In this document: in pieces, positions 45,719-55,330 of the stretch
How the letters are laid out: each line of letters starts with the position of its first letter
Position numbering within the stretch: position 1 is the first letter of the stretch
Assembly: GCA_026393755.1 (NCBI GenBank)
Contig: JAPKZO010000019.1
Coordinates: 56,286-120,285, forward strand
Direction: 5' to 3'
DNA: 64,000 nucleotides
From: Acidobacteriota bacterium
GTDB lineage: Bacteria; Acidobacteriota; Vicinamibacteria; Vicinamibacterales; JAKQTR01
Position numbers and translations under genes: made by a program
Notes under the pieces: generated by a model
What the model saw: only the letters and a program-made list of their open reading frames with translations
Told to the model about the DNA's origin: nothing
Database searches by the model: none

Positions 45719-47121
45719 CCGTCCGCATTCTTCTCACGACCCTGCTTCTGGTCACCGGCGTTGTCCAGGCGCAAACGCCGACCGTGTCGCCAACACAGGT
45801 ACCGACGGCACCTTCCGCGCCAGCGCCGGTCGCTCCCGCCGCCGGCTTCGAGCGCATCCTCCTGACCGCCGGACGCTCGACGGTGCTCTCAACGGCTTTT
45901 GACATCACGCGTATCGCCGTGACCAACCCGGCCGTGGCGGACGCGGTGGTCGTCCAGCCCCGCGAGATCCTGATCGACGGCAAGGCCGCAGGAACAGTGA
46001 GTCTCATCATCTGGGGTGCGGCACGGCGCGTCCAGTTCGACGTGGTGGTTGAGCAGGGTGTGAGTACGCTCCAGCAGAAGCTGCAGGCGCTCTTTCCCGG
46101 CGAAGACATCAACGCGACGGTGAATGACGAAGCGTTGATCCTCTCGGGCCACGTCTCGAGCACAACCGTGATGCTCAAGGCCGGTGAGATCGCCCAGGCC
46201 AGCGCGGCGAAGACGAAAGTGATCAACATGCTGCAGTTGCCGGGCCCTCCCGGCAGCCAGCAGGTGATGTTGCAGGTGCGCTTTGCCGAAGTGAACCGGA
46301 GGGCGACCGAAGAACTCGGCGTGAACCTCTTCATGGGGCCGAACGGTCAGAACGACTACGTCGCGCGGACGACGACGCAGCAGTTCAGCGCACCGGGCTT
46401 CGACCAGGAGACGACGACCTTCAGCGACTTCCTGAACCTGTTCGTCCTCAACCGGAAGTACAACGTTGGAGCCGTGATCCGGGCGCTTCAGGGGAAGGGC
46501 TTCTTTCAGAGCCTTGCCGAGCCGAACCTGATCGCCTACAACGGGCAGGAGGCGAGTTTCTTGGCCGGCGGGGAATTCCCCGTTCCGGTCGTGCAGGGTC
46601 TCACCAATTCGGTCACCATTCAGTGGAAAGAATTTGGCGTGCGGTTGACGTTCACGCCGACGATCGCTGGCGATATTATCCGTCTCAAAGTCACGCCTGA
46701 GGTCAGCAGCCTTGACTTCAACAACGGCATCACGCTGCAGGGCTACCGCATTCCCGCGCTCATCACGCGGCGCGCGCAGACCGACGTCGAGCTGCGCGAC
46801 GGACAGTCGTTTGCGATAGCTGGCCTGCTGCACAATACCGCGCAGGAAGACGGGTCGGCGGTTCCGATCCTGGGCAGCATCCCCATCATTGGCGCGTTGT
46901 TCAAGAGTAGGGCCGATCGGAAAGAACAGACGGAGTTGATGGTGTTGATCACTCCGCGCCTCGTCCGGCCGCTTGATCCCGACGAAGTCCCAGCGGTTCC
47001 AACCTCGCCGAAGGTGTTCATCAAGGATCCTGTTGACTCGGGCAAGCCAGGGGTTGCCGATGCGCCGCCGGTCCAGGCCGCCACGAAAGTGATACCGAAG
47101 AAGAAGGGACCGGGGGCCTGA
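45715..47121 (+). CDS. cpaC: Tad secretin CpaC/RcpA
   Basis: A 468-residue outer-membrane secretin through which the Flp pilus exits. It has a signal peptide (RILLTTLLLVTGVVQAQ), a pilus-formation N-terminal domain (LTAGRSTVLSTAFDITRIAVTNPAVADAVVV), a BON-like domain and the secretin core (VMLQVRFAEVNRRATEELGVNL, FLAGGEFPVPV, VRLTFTPTIAGDIIRLKVTPEVSSLD, ITRRAQTDVELRDGQSFAIAGLL). The start is GTG 45715 overlapping the cpaB stop. Confidence 0.95.
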   Translation: MTVRILLTTLLLVTGVVQAQTPTVSPTQVPTAPSAPAPVAPAAGFERILLTAGRSTVLSTAFDITRIAVTNPAVADAVVVQPREILIDGKAAGTVSLIIWGAARRVQFDVVVEQGVSTLQQKLQALFPGEDINATVNDEALILSGHVSSTTVMLKAGEIAQASAAKTKVINMLQLPGPPGSQQVMLQVRFAEVNRRATEELGVNLFMGPNGQNDYVARTTTQQFSAPGFDQETTTFSDFLNLFVLNRKYNVGAVIRALQGKGFFQSLAEPNLIAYNGQEASFLAGGEFPVPVVQGLTNSVTIQWKEFGVRLTFTPTIAGDIIRLKVTPEVSSLDFNNGITLQGYRIPALITRRAQTDVELRDGQSFAIAGLLHNTAQEDGSAVPILGSIPIIGALFKSRADRKEQTELMVLITPRLVRPLDPDEVPAVPTSPKVFIKDPVDSGKPGVADAPPVQAATKVIPKKKGPGA

Positions 47122-47134
47122 TCTGGAGCTTGGT

Positions 47135-48397
47135 ATGAGGTGTACTGTCGCATCACTCGCATCGGTACGAAGCGGGCAGCGCGGAGCGGTCCTGATCCAG
47201 GTGGCAGTTGCCATGTTGGGATTGACCGCCTTCAGCGTCCTGGTCCTCGACTACGGCGTGATGTGGGCGGCCCGAAGCCAGGCACAGAACGCAGCAGATG
47301 CTGGCGCGCTCGCCGCGGCCGTATCCCTTGCCTACTATGACGCCGAGGACATTCCACGCGCGCAGGCAGCCGCCGTTGCCGCAGGGCGAGCGAACCTTGT
47401 CTGGGGTCAGGCGCCAGACATCAATCCCGCCGTCGATGTGATCATCCCTTACGCATGTCCTCCAGGCGCGCCCGGCCCTCCCGACACGTGCGTTCGGGTA
47501 AACGTTTATCGGAACGCGTCGAAAGATCCGTTGCCCGTGTTCTTCGCCCCGCTGCTGGGTATTTCGAGCCAGGGCGTCCAGGCAATGGCCGTGGCTCAAG
47601 TCCTCATGACAAACGCGAGCGACTGCGTCAAGCCGTTCGCGATTCCCGATAAGTGGACTGAGCGCCGCGCAGCAAACGGGGCGGTGAGAGAGATTGATTG
47701 GGACACGACGCAGACGTTCGATCGGTACGTGGAAAAGGGGCCCAACATGGGCCAATTGCTTTCGGCCGACCAGAGCACGCTCGACGAATACGTACCTCCG
47801 GTTGGTGACAACCCCGGTTCCGGGTTTACGCTCCCAGAAAGCTACGGCCTGAAAGTAGTCTTGAAGTTTGGGAATCCCCATCAGACGTACAGCCCCGGTT
47901 GGTACTTTCCCGTCGATCTTCCGAGAACAGGCGGTGGCCCGCTTACCGGAGGGGATAGGTTCCGAGAGAATATTGCGACTTGCAACGGTGTTCCCATCGC
48001 CCCCGGGGACCCCATCCAGAACGAGCCAGGCGGCATGACTGGTCCCACGAAGATGGGCATAGAAGAGCTCGTGGCTCCCGACCCGTCTCACTGGGATGAG
48101 ACGGCCGGGGATGACCATAAAGGGGCTCCTGTGTGCGACGGCAGCCCCGGCTGTTTTACGAGGCGAATAGTCGCCATCCCGGTCTTTGACATAGACGCGT
48201 TCTCGCGGGCGGACCGTACAGACCAACAAGGCAGGTTCACTTTTACGATCGTCAAACTTCTGGGCTTCTTCATCAACAATATTTCTAGCAGTGGCGATGT
48301 TACTGGATACTTCATGGCCTATCCCGGAGTATTCAAGGAGGGCAGCCCAGACCCACAACCGTCTTCGTTCTTGAGGACGGTCGCACTGGTTCGTTGA
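47135..48397 (+). CDS. tadG: TadG-like pilus assembly protein
   Basis: A 420-residue protein with a TadG-type N-terminus: RSGQRGAVLIQVAVAMLGLTAFSVLVLDYG then ARSQAQNAADAGALAAAV, the conserved post-helix motif. A large extracytoplasmic region with four or more cysteines follows (CPPGAPGPPDTC; CVKPF; VCDGSPGCF), which could form disulfides. It lacks a clear VWA domain found in many TadG proteins. It sits between cpaC and tadZ and is probably co-transcribed with them. Confidence 0.85.
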   Translation: MRCTVASLASVRSGQRGAVLIQVAVAMLGLTAFSVLVLDYGVMWAARSQAQNAADAGALAAAVSLAYYDAEDIPRAQAAAVAAGRANLVWGQAPDINPAVDVIIPYACPPGAPGPPDTCVRVNVYRNASKDPLPVFFAPLLGISSQGVQAMAVAQVLMTNASDCVKPFAIPDKWTERRAANGAVREIDWDTTQTFDRYVEKGPNMGQLLSADQSTLDEYVPPVGDNPGSGFTLPESYGLKVVLKFGNPHQTYSPGWYFPVDLPRTGGGPLTGGDRFRENIATCNGVPIAPGDPIQNEPGGMTGPTKMGIEELVAPDPSHWDETAGDDHKGAPVCDGSPGCFTRRIVAIPVFDIDAFSRADRTDQQGRFTFTIVKLLGFFINNISSSGDVTGYFMAYPGVFKEGSPDPQPSSFLRTVALVR

Positions 48398-48407
48398 CGA
48401 GGTAGAT

Positions 48408-49547
48408 GTGGTTTCTGAAGTCATTGTGGTCGACGCCAGGGATCGCGCGATTGAGCAGATGCTCAGCGCCTGCGGCATGCGAACGACCAGCATTTCCGGC
48501 GGGGATCTGACGTCGCTTGCGCATCCATCGGCGCATCAGCCAGATGTAGTCATTCTCGATCTCCGAGGCGGTCGGCCGCTGCCGCCAGCGGTGTCGCTGC
48601 TGAAACGGGCCCACCCCGGAACGGGCCTTTTGATCGTGGCCTCGTCGCTCGAGTCGGGACTGATGCTCGAAGCCATGCGGGCGGGAGTGACCGAGTGCGT
48701 CCCCGAACCACTCCGCCAGCCTGATCTGGAAGCCGCGATTACGAGACTCGTTACGGCGCACCAGTCGGTTTCCACCGGTCTCGTGTTCGCCTTCGTGGGC
48801 GCCAAGGGTGGCGTGGGCACGACGACCACGGTGGTCAATGTCGCGACGGCACTGGCCGCTGCCAGCCCCGCGCAGGTCCTGGTCATCGATCTCCACCTCG
48901 TTTACGGCGACGCGGCGGTCTTCCTCGGAGCCGAGCCTCGCTTCTCCGTCGTCGACGCCCTCGAGAACATGCAACGGCTCGATCAGGCGTTCTTCAAGAG
49001 CCTGGTCACGCGTAGTAAGGCGGGCCCAGATGTGCTCGCGTCCTCTGACCGCGCCCTGGCTGCCCCCGGGGCCATTCTGGGGATTCGCCAGCTTGTGGAG
49101 TTTGCCGCGCGGATGTACCGATACACGGTACTCGACGTCCCGCGGTCGGATACCGCGGCCATTGACGCCCTCGATGCGGCGGCGAAGGTGGTGATCGTCG
49201 CCAACCAGGAAATACCGACGGTCCGGAACGCCGCGAGAATCGCGGAGGCGCTGCGACTGCGATACGGCAAGGAACGGGTGGACATCATCGTCAGCCGGTT
49301 TGATCCCCACTCGGAGATTGGCCAGGACGACGTCGAGAGGGCTCTCGGCGGACGGTTGAGCGCCACGCTGCCGAGCGACTACCGACTCGCACGGCTCGCG
49401 CTCAATAAAGGACGTCCTCTGGTCATGGAGAACCAGAGCAAGTTGTCGGATGCCTTCCGCCGGTTGGCGGAGTCCATCGCGGATATCGAGAGACCGGAAA
49501 AGACCGCTCCGAGCGGTGGTTTCCTGCGAAGGTTAATCGGACGGTGA
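48408..49547 (+). CDS. cpaE: TadZ/CpaE, ParA-like pilus localisation ATPase
   Basis: A 379-residue cytoplasmic protein with an N-terminal atypical receiver-like domain (about 1-120, [16 protein letters not shown]) and a ParA/MinD ATPase domain with [18 protein letters not shown]. The signature Lys of the deviant Walker A is present, while the P-loop Lys is replaced by Thr, as is common in CpaE/TadZ. It positions the Tad machine at the cell pole or membrane. Start GTG 48408, 10 bases after tadG. Confidence 0.93.
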   Translation: MVSEVIVVDARDRAIEQMLSACGMRTTSISGGDLTSLAHPSAHQPDVVILDLRGGRPLPPAVSLLKRAHPGTGLLIVASSLESGLMLEAMRAGVTECVPEPLRQPDLEAAITRLVTAHQSVSTGLVFAFVGAKGGVGTTTTVVNVATALAAASPAQVLVIDLHLVYGDAAVFLGAEPRFSVVDALENMQRLDQAFFKSLVTRSKAGPDVLASSDRALAAPGAILGIRQLVEFAARMYRYTVLDVPRSDTAAIDALDAAAKVVIVANQEIPTVRNAARIAEALRLRYGKERVDIIVSRFDPHSEIGQDDVERALGGRLSATLPSDYRLARLALNKGRPLVMENQSKLSDAFRRLAESIADIERPEKTAPSGGFLRRLIGR

Positions 49548-49575
49548 CGTAGTAGATTCGGGACGGGAAACCGAT

Positions 49576-50919
49576 GTGGAACCTATGACGAACTCGCCCA
49601 CACCCGCGAGCCCGGCCGGTCTGGCTGGTTCGACGCAGCACCCGCAATACCAGGAAATCAAGGCTCGCGTTCACCAGGACCTCCTGAGCAGGCTGAATCT
49701 CGAGCGCCTGTCCACTACTCGCCGGGAGGAGGCGGAGCCCGAGGTCAGACGGCTGATTCTGGGCATGCTCGACGTCGAGACGAAGAACGTCCCGCTCAGC
49801 CGATTCGAACGCGAGACGCTGATTGTTGATGTCCTGAACGAGTTGTTCGGTCTCGGCCCGCTCGAAGCGCTCCTCGCGGATTCCACGATCTCGGACATCC
49901 TGGTCAATCGATACAACCAGGTCTACGTCGAGCGCGAGGGGCGTCTCGAGGAAACGCCGATCGTCTTCAAGGACGACCGCCATCTCCTCCAGATCATCGA
50001 GCGCATCGTCAGCGCCGTCGGCCGCCGCGTAGACGAGTCGAGCCCGATGGTCGATGCGCGGCTGGCGGACGGTTCCCGCGTCAACGTGATCATTCCGCCG
50101 CTTGCGCTTGACGGTCCTGTTCTATCGATCAGGCGGTTTCGCACCGATAGACTCGGTGCGCAGGACATGGTGGAACGGGTCACGCTGACGGATCCGATGC
50201 TCGAGTTTCTCAAGGCGGCGGTCACGTGCCGCCTGAACATTATTGTCTCCGGCGGTACCGGCGCCGGGAAAACAACGTTCCTGAATGTGCTCTCCGGCTT
50301 TGTGTCCGACAAGGAGCGCATCGTCACCGTCGAGGACGCGGCGGAGCTCGTTCTACGCCAGCGCCACGTGGTTCGCCTCGAAACGCGCCCGCCGAATATT
50401 GAGGGCAAGGGGATGGTGAAGCAGCGGCAGTTGGTGATCAACGCCCTCCGGATGCGTCCGGACCGCATCATCATCGGCGAGGTGCGCGGAGAGGAAGCGC
50501 TCGACATGCTTCAGGCCATGAACACCGGCCACGACGGAAGCCTGACGACGATCCATGCCAACAGCCCGAGAGATGCGCTGTACCGCCTCGACACCATGGT
50601 GGCGATGGCGAACCTGAACATCCCAGACAAGGCGATCCGGCAACACGTGGCCTCCGCCGTCGACATCGTCGTGCAGATGACGCGGCTCTCCGATGGCACC
50701 CGCAAAGTGACCGCGATTTCCGAACTCACCGGAATGGAAGGGGACGTAATCACGATGCAGGACATCTTCCTCTTCGAGAGAACAGGATTGTCTCCGGAGG
50801 GGCGAGTCGTCGGACGGTTCCGTGCCACTGGCATCCGGCCCAGGTGCGCGGATCGCCTCAAGTCGTCAGGCATCAACTTCCCCATGACCATGTTCGAGCA
50901 CGTGCAGATCGTGGCGTGA
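49576..50919 (+). CDS. tadA: Tad pilus assembly ATPase TadA/CpaF
   Basis: A 447-residue type II/IV secretion ATPase that powers Flp pilus extension. It has the N1 domain ([22 protein letters not shown]), Walker [11 protein letters not shown], the Asp box region VEDAAELVL, Walker [34 protein letters not shown]. Length is normal. GTG 49576 or the in-frame ATG 49585 could be the start. It directly precedes tadB and tadC. Confidence 0.95.
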   Translation: MEPMTNSPTPASPAGLAGSTQHPQYQEIKARVHQDLLSRLNLERLSTTRREEAEPEVRRLILGMLDVETKNVPLSRFERETLIVDVLNELFGLGPLEALLADSTISDILVNRYNQVYVEREGRLEETPIVFKDDRHLLQIIERIVSAVGRRVDESSPMVDARLADGSRVNVIIPPLALDGPVLSIRRFRTDRLGAQDMVERVTLTDPMLEFLKAAVTCRLNIIVSGGTGAGKTTFLNVLSGFVSDKERIVTVEDAAELVLRQRHVVRLETRPPNIEGKGMVKQRQLVINALRMRPDRIIIGEVRGEEALDMLQAMNTGHDGSLTTIHANSPRDALYRLDTMVAMANLNIPDKAIRQHVASAVDIVVQMTRLSDGTRKVTAISELTGMEGDVITMQDIFLFERTGLSPEGRVVGRFRATGIRPRCADRLKSSGINFPMTMFEHVQIVA

Positions 50920-50923
50920 AGAT

Positions 50924-51889
50924 ATGACCACGTTACCTATCATTACGTTCGTCGCTGTCCTGGCCGTCATGCTGTCGATCTACTGGGTCCTTGCGGTGCG
51001 GCCCGAGACGGCGAGTCAAAGCGCGATCCAGAAGCGATTGAAGTCGGCGGCACGACCGGCTCACAAACAGCGGTTGCTCTTTGTAAAGGGGCGGCAGTTC
51101 AGCGACGTCCCGGCCCTCAACGCCGTGCTCAGAAGTTCCAGGGCGTTCTCCGGTCGATTGCAGGCCACGCTTGATCGCTCTGGGCTCAAGTACACCGTCG
51201 GGACTCTTGTTCTGGCGTGCGCTTGTTGCGGAGCCTTGGTCTACCTGCTTCTGAGCCGCGCGACCGGGACGGTCCTCGCGTCTGCGCTTCTGGCCGGGTT
51301 CGCCGCGTTCAGTCCGTATCTCTTCGTGCGATGGAAGGCGGGCCAGAGGATGCAGCGATTCGAGGAACTCTTTCCCGAAGCTATTGGCCTGATTATCAGA
51401 GCCTTGCGTGCAGGACATGGTTTCGCGACGGGTCTTTCGATGGTTGCGGACGAACTCGCCGAGCCCGTCGGGCCTGAGTTCAGGCTCGTGTACGACCTTC
51501 AGAACTTCGGCATGCCTTTGGAAGATGCGCTGACGAGTCTGGCAGAACGAATCCCGCTGCTGGATGTGCGCTTCTTCGTCACCGCGGTGTTGACGCAGCG
51601 CGATGCAGGTGGCAACCTCGCCGAGGTGCTGGAGAACATCAGTTCCGTCATTCGCGATCGTTTCAAGGTCAAGCGGCAGGTACGAGTCGTCACGGCCCAC
51701 GCGCGCATCACGGGGGGCGTGCTCGCCGGCATGCCTCCGGTCGTGGCCTTGGTCATGTTCATCATCGCGCCCGCCCACATGAAATCTCTGGTGACCGATC
51801 CGATAGGTGTCCGCATGGTCATCGGCGCCATCGTTCTCCAAGTCGTCGGTGCCCTGGCCATCCGAAAAATCGTGGATATCGAATACTGA
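50924..51889 (+). CDS. tadB: Tad inner-membrane platform protein TadB
   Basis: A 321-residue T2SSF-type membrane protein forming part of the inner-membrane platform that TadA drives. Membrane segments lie at about 5-25, 90-130 and near the C-terminus; the cytoplasmic T2SSF domain contains [23 protein letters not shown] and [23 protein letters not shown], both conserved. It lies four bases after tadA and ten bases before tadC. Confidence 0.95.
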   Translation: MTTLPIITFVAVLAVMLSIYWVLAVRPETASQSAIQKRLKSAARPAHKQRLLFVKGRQFSDVPALNAVLRSSRAFSGRLQATLDRSGLKYTVGTLVLACACCGALVYLLLSRATGTVLASALLAGFAAFSPYLFVRWKAGQRMQRFEELFPEAIGLIIRALRAGHGFATGLSMVADELAEPVGPEFRLVYDLQNFGMPLEDALTSLAERIPLLDVRFFVTAVLTQRDAGGNLAEVLENISSVIRDRFKVKRQVRVVTAHARITGGVLAGMPPVVALVMFIIAPAHMKSLVTDPIGVRMVIGAIVLQVVGALAIRKIVDIEY

Positions 51890-51898
51890 GCCTGTCAC

Positions 51899-52825
51899 AT
51901 GCCAAGTGACCTGGTCCTCGCCGCCGTTCTCGTCTTTGCCGCCGTCGCGCTGGCAGCCGCTGCCTTGGGGTTCGCTGTGCTCAAGCGCATGGCGCCCGCA
52001 CGCCGGCGTTTGGATGGACTGCCTGCGATGGGCAACACAGTGATCGTGGCGCGGGAGGCACCCCTCGCAGACGGCACCGACGCCGCGGTGCAACAATTCG
52101 CGCGATTCATCCCTCGGTCGCCCGGGGAGATGACTCGGATCCGCAAACGGCTGGCCCGAGCCGGGCATCACGGCGTTGCGCCGGTGGTGATCTATTCGAT
52201 CGCGGAACTTCTGGGGCCACTGTTGGCTGGAGTCCTGATGGTGGCGGCCATCGGCATGACTAGAACCGGCCTATTCTTTGCTGTTCTGGCCGCGATCGTC
52301 GCGTACATGCTGCCCGGCCTGGTGGTCCAGCGCCTCAGCACACTGCGCAAGAAGCAGATTCAGAATGGGCTGCCGGATGCGCTCGATTTGCTGATTGTCT
52401 GCGTCGAAGCGGGCTCGTCGCTCGATCAGTCTGTCGTGAAGGCCAGCGAGGAACTGCATCTGTCCTATCCCGCACTTGCCGAAGAATTGCGCTATGTGAA
52501 TACAGAAATCCGGGCCGGTAAGCCACGCATCGAGGCGTTCAAGAACTTCGCCGAGCGGACGAAAGTGGACGACGTGCGTGCGCTGGTGGCGATGATGGTG
52601 CAGACCGATCGGTTCGGCACAAGCATCGCCCAGTCGCTGCGAACGTTCGCGGACGCGGCGAGGACAAAACGGAGGCAGAACGCCGAGGAACGGGCCGGGA
52701 AACTGGGAGTCAAACTGGTATTTCCCCTCGTGTTCTGTTTGTTTCCCGCGCTCTACGTGGTGCTGCTGGGCCCTGGTGCGATTAAGATCTTTCGCGTGCT
52801 GATCCAGCAGGTTGGCAATCGTTGA
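51899..52825 (+). CDS. tadC: Tad inner-membrane platform protein TadC
   Basis: A 308-residue T2SSF-type partner of TadB. The conserved QIQNGLPDALDLLIVCVEAGSSLDQSV and ALVAMMVQTDRFGTSIAQSLRTFA stretches are present, then the TadC-type C-terminus RRQNAEERAGKLGVKLVFPLVFCLFPALYVVLLGP. Multiple membrane segments are evident. A 217-base interval with a small gene follows. Confidence 0.95.
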   Translation: MPSDLVLAAVLVFAAVALAAAALGFAVLKRMAPARRRLDGLPAMGNTVIVAREAPLADGTDAAVQQFARFIPRSPGEMTRIRKRLARAGHHGVAPVVIYSIAELLGPLLAGVLMVAAIGMTRTGLFFAVLAAIVAYMLPGLVVQRLSTLRKKQIQNGLPDALDLLIVCVEAGSSLDQSVVKASEELHLSYPALAEELRYVNTEIRAGKPRIEAFKNFAERTKVDDVRALVAMMVQTDRFGTSIAQSLRTFADAARTKRRQNAEERAGKLGVKLVFPLVFCLFPALYVVLLGPGAIKIFRVLIQQVGNR

Positions 52826-52876
52826 AGCGACTCGAGGGTGTCTAGTCAGCGGCGCCGCTGGCTGTTAATCGAACGA

Positions 52877-52890
52877 CGGCCGAAAGGCCG
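52877..52890 (+). promoter_or_regulatory. GAAA-tetraloop hairpin before the small membrane-protein gene
   Basis: CGGCC-GAAA-GGCCG is a perfect five-base-pair stem capped by a GNRA tetraloop, five bases before the poly-G ribosome site of the gene at 52908. It may stabilise the mRNA or tune translation. No T-tract follows. Confidence 0.4.
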
Positions 52891-52907
52891 GCTCTGGGGG
52901 GTTTATC

Positions 52908-53003
52908 GTGACGACAACACAGATCATCCTTATCGCGGTGGCGGCTATCGTCGGTGTGCTCTATCTCATGAGACGGCGTGCGCGCCTCCGCAAGGAAGAC
53001 TAA
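52908..53003 (+). CDS. 31-residue single-span membrane protein in the Tad locus
   Basis: A GTG start preceded by a GGGGGG site opens a 31-codon frame: MTTTQ, then a hydrophobic helix (IILIAVAAIVGVLYLM), then RRRARLRKED. This is a classic small inner-membrane protein with a positive-inside C-terminus. It sits between tadC and the TPR lipoprotein gene on the same strand, so it may be an unannotated accessory subunit of the pilus platform. No homology can be judged by eye. Confidence 0.55.
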   Translation: MTTTQIILIAVAAIVGVLYLMRRRARLRKED

Positions 53004-53042
53004 CACCTCGGAACGTGTCTTTTCGTACGCTGGTTATAAGAC

Positions 53043-53813
53043 ATGGGTGGACATCGAACTGGAAGTCTGGCTGCACTGGTAGCGCTACTACTCACGCCGG
53101 GATGCGTCGCCCGGGGTGTGCCGATTGCGACCCAGGCGGTGGCTGACGAGGCACGCCCAGCTCAGGCGACCGGGTCGAGTGTGCCACTCCATGGCGGCCT
53201 GGCCGGCGTGCCGGAGACCGTCGTCGTGTCGCGGCCGGTCACAGCCAGAACAACGTTGGAAACGGCCGAAAAGTGGGATCCAGAACTCAAGCTGGCGTTG
53301 GTCCAGCTCGAGGCCTCTCAGACTGTCCAGCGGTACCTCGACGTGGCAGACGCCTATTGCCGCCTGGGAATAGCTGACAAGGCCGTGGATCATCTTAACC
53401 GGGCGCTGCAAGTAGACCGTGGGAGTGCGGCCGCTTACGATCGTCTGGCCCGCGTCTGGCGCGACGCGGGTTTGCCGCAATTCGGCCTGGCAGATGGGCA
53501 TCGGGCGGCGTACTACGCTCCTGCGTCGCCCGAAGCACAGAACACGCTCGGGACCATTCTTCAGGCCCTCGGCTTGTTCCGAGCTGCCCGCGACCGATAT
53601 CGAATGGCGCTCACGCTTGATCCGGGCGCCGCGTACGCCCTCAACAACCTCTGCTCGCTCGATCTTCTCGATGGCAATCCGGCACGGGCCGTTACGGTTT
53701 GCGGGCAGGCGCTCGCGATCACGCCGGGTCTTGTGGTGGCACGCCAAAACCTTGCCTGGGCCGAAGCGATGCTTGCCCTTGCAAAAGCGGGGAACCCCGA
53801 TGCACGGCACTGA
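53043..53813 (+). CDS. TPR lipoprotein, TadD-like
   Basis: A 256-residue protein with a lipoprotein signal (LAALVALLLTPGC, Cys at about residue 21) and three to four tetratricopeptide repeats (VADAYCRLGIADKAVDHLNRALQVD, RVWRDAGLPQFGLADGH, LGTILQALGLFRAARDRYRMALTLDPG, LCSLDLLDGNPARAVTVCGQALAI). TadD is the TPR lipoprotein that supports secretin assembly in Tad systems, and this gene is in the expected place. A TATAAG stretch directly before the ATG may be a promoter element. It overlaps the next gene by 14 bases. Confidence 0.85.
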   Translation: MGGHRTGSLAALVALLLTPGCVARGVPIATQAVADEARPAQATGSSVPLHGGLAGVPETVVVSRPVTARTTLETAEKWDPELKLALVQLEASQTVQRYLDVADAYCRLGIADKAVDHLNRALQVDRGSAAAYDRLARVWRDAGLPQFGLADGHRAAYYAPASPEAQNTLGTILQALGLFRAARDRYRMALTLDPGAAYALNNLCSLDLLDGNPARAVTVCGQALAITPGLVVARQNLAWAEAMLALAKAGNPDARH

Positions 53814-55122
53814 GCAATTCCGACCGATCCTTCCGCATCCGCCGGCGCCAGGCTCTCTGGAGGAATCGGGGCTCTCGCTCGATCTCGTCCTGCAGTTAAC
53901 GCTGAAAACCCTGTATTTCGCCGGCGATCTGACCGGTACTGACTTAGCGAAGCGCCTCGGGGTACGGTTCCCGGTCATCGAGCCGGCCCTTGAGTTCCTG
54001 AAGGCTCAGCACCAATGCGAGATCACGGGCGGCGCGATGCTTGGGGCCGCGGCCTACCGATACCGCATCACCGATGCCGGCCGAAAGTCCGCAGCGCTCT
54101 ATCTCGAGAGCAGTCACTACGTGGGATTTGCCCCAGTACCGCTTGCACACTATCAGCGCTACATGCGTGAGTACGCCCAGGTGGCGCCGGGGCACGCAAC
54201 CCGCGAGCGGGTCAGAGATGCGTTTTCGCACCTCGTCATCAGTGACCGGGTGCTCGATCAGCTCGGGCCGGCGATCAACGCCGGCCACTCGATGTTCGTC
54301 TACGGGCCCCCTGGCAACGGGAAGACCGTCATTTCCCAGGCCATACGAAACCTGCTCGACGGGGATATCGCGATCCCGCACGCGATCGAGGTAGAGGGGG
54401 GCATCATCCGCCTTTTCGATCCGGTACAGCACGAACCGCTTCCGGTCGAAGAGGCTGCCGACTCGATGGACGCCGGCATTGGTCTCGACATGCGCTGGGT
54501 GAGATGTCGCCGGCCCCTGGTCATGGTCGGCGGCGAGCTGAGACTCGACGCTCTTGAATTGACGTATGACGCGGTGTCGGGTATCTATCGGGCGCCGGTC
54601 CAGACCGTCGCGAATGGCGGTGTGCTCGTCATCGACGACTTTGGACGGCAGCAGTGCGAACCCCGGCAGCTGCTCAACCGCTGGATCGTACCCCTCGAGA
54701 GTCGCGTGGATTACCTCACGATGAAGAGCGGGCACAAGTTCGAGCTGCCGTTCGTGATGCTGATGGTGTTCGCCACGAACATCAAACCAGCCGAGCTCGT
54801 GGACGAAGCGTTTCTGCGGCGAATTCACTATAAGGTGTTCGCGGAGAGCCCGACTGTTGAGGATTTCGTGAAGATCTTTCACAGATGCTGCGACGATCGC
54901 GGCATCGACTTCGACCGAACCGTCGTCGAGGGCCTCCTTGCCGACTATTACCGGCCGAGACAGGTGCCACTGCGCGGTTGCCATCCCCGCGACTTGGTCG
55001 AACAGGCGCTGTCCTTGGCGAAGTACCTTGGCCTTCCCGCGCGGCTGGACAGAGAGTTGCTCCGCCGCGCCTGCGAGAGCTACTTTGTGGACGACCGCGA
55101 AACCGCGGTAAGCCTTGCCTGA
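53800..55122 (+). CDS. AAA ATPase with N-terminal winged helix, Tad-associated
   Basis: A 440-residue protein. Residues 20-105 look like a winged helix-turn-helix (DLTGTDLAKRLGVRFPVIEPALEFLKAQ, YRITDAGRKSAALYL). Then comes a AAA+ domain with Walker A GPPGNGKT and Walker B VLVIDDFGRQ, and a C-terminal lid (PRQVPLRGCHPRDLVEQALSLA). Similar ATPases accompany Tad loci in some Acidobacteriota and Deltaproteobacteria; the role is not established. Start ATG 53800 lies inside the end of the TPR gene, indicating translational coupling. Confidence 0.82.
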   Translation: MHGTEQFRPILPHPPAPGSLEESGLSLDLVLQLTLKTLYFAGDLTGTDLAKRLGVRFPVIEPALEFLKAQHQCEITGGAMLGAAAYRYRITDAGRKSAALYLESSHYVGFAPVPLAHYQRYMREYAQVAPGHATRERVRDAFSHLVISDRVLDQLGPAINAGHSMFVYGPPGNGKTVISQAIRNLLDGDIAIPHAIEVEGGIIRLFDPVQHEPLPVEEAADSMDAGIGLDMRWVRCRRPLVMVGGELRLDALELTYDAVSGIYRAPVQTVANGGVLVIDDFGRQQCEPRQLLNRWIVPLESRVDYLTMKSGHKFELPFVMLMVFATNIKPAELVDEAFLRRIHYKVFAESPTVEDFVKIFHRCCDDRGIDFDRTVVEGLLADYYRPRQVPLRGCHPRDLVEQALSLAKYLGLPARLDRELLRRACESYFVDDRETAVSLA

Positions 55123-55152
55123 CGCAGGCTGGCAGGAGCAGATGCTGCAGCG

Positions 55153-55329
55153 ATGAGAACGTCCGGAAAGCAATCAGACCTGATGATCTTGATCGTCCCG
55201 GTCTTGGTCCTGGTGGGAGCCGTGGTGGTATTCACGGGTGACCCCAACCAGTTCTTCCCGACGATCGAGCGGCATTTATGGACCGCGGTCCTTGGTGTGG
55301 CAGCCTGGGTGTCCGGCTTGTTCTCGTGA
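55153..55329 (+). CDS. 58-residue membrane protein in the Tad locus
   Basis: ATG 55153 opens a 58-codon frame encoding MRTSGKQSD, a hydrophobic helix (LMILIVPVLVLVGAVVVFTG), a short polar loop (DPNQFFPTIERH) and a second helix (LWTAVLGVAAWVSGLFS). It fits between the AAA gene and the VWFA gene with one base separating its stop from the next ATG, which supports it being real. No family recognised. Confidence 0.6.
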   Translation: MRTSGKQSDLMILIVPVLVLVGAVVVFTGDPNQFFPTIERHLWTAVLGVAAWVSGLFS

Positions 55330-55330
55330 C

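Noticed and set aside
48813..48848. Missing P-loop lysine in TadZ as a sign of inactivation
   Set aside because: Substitution at this position is usual in CpaE/TadZ proteins and the signature lysine is kept.
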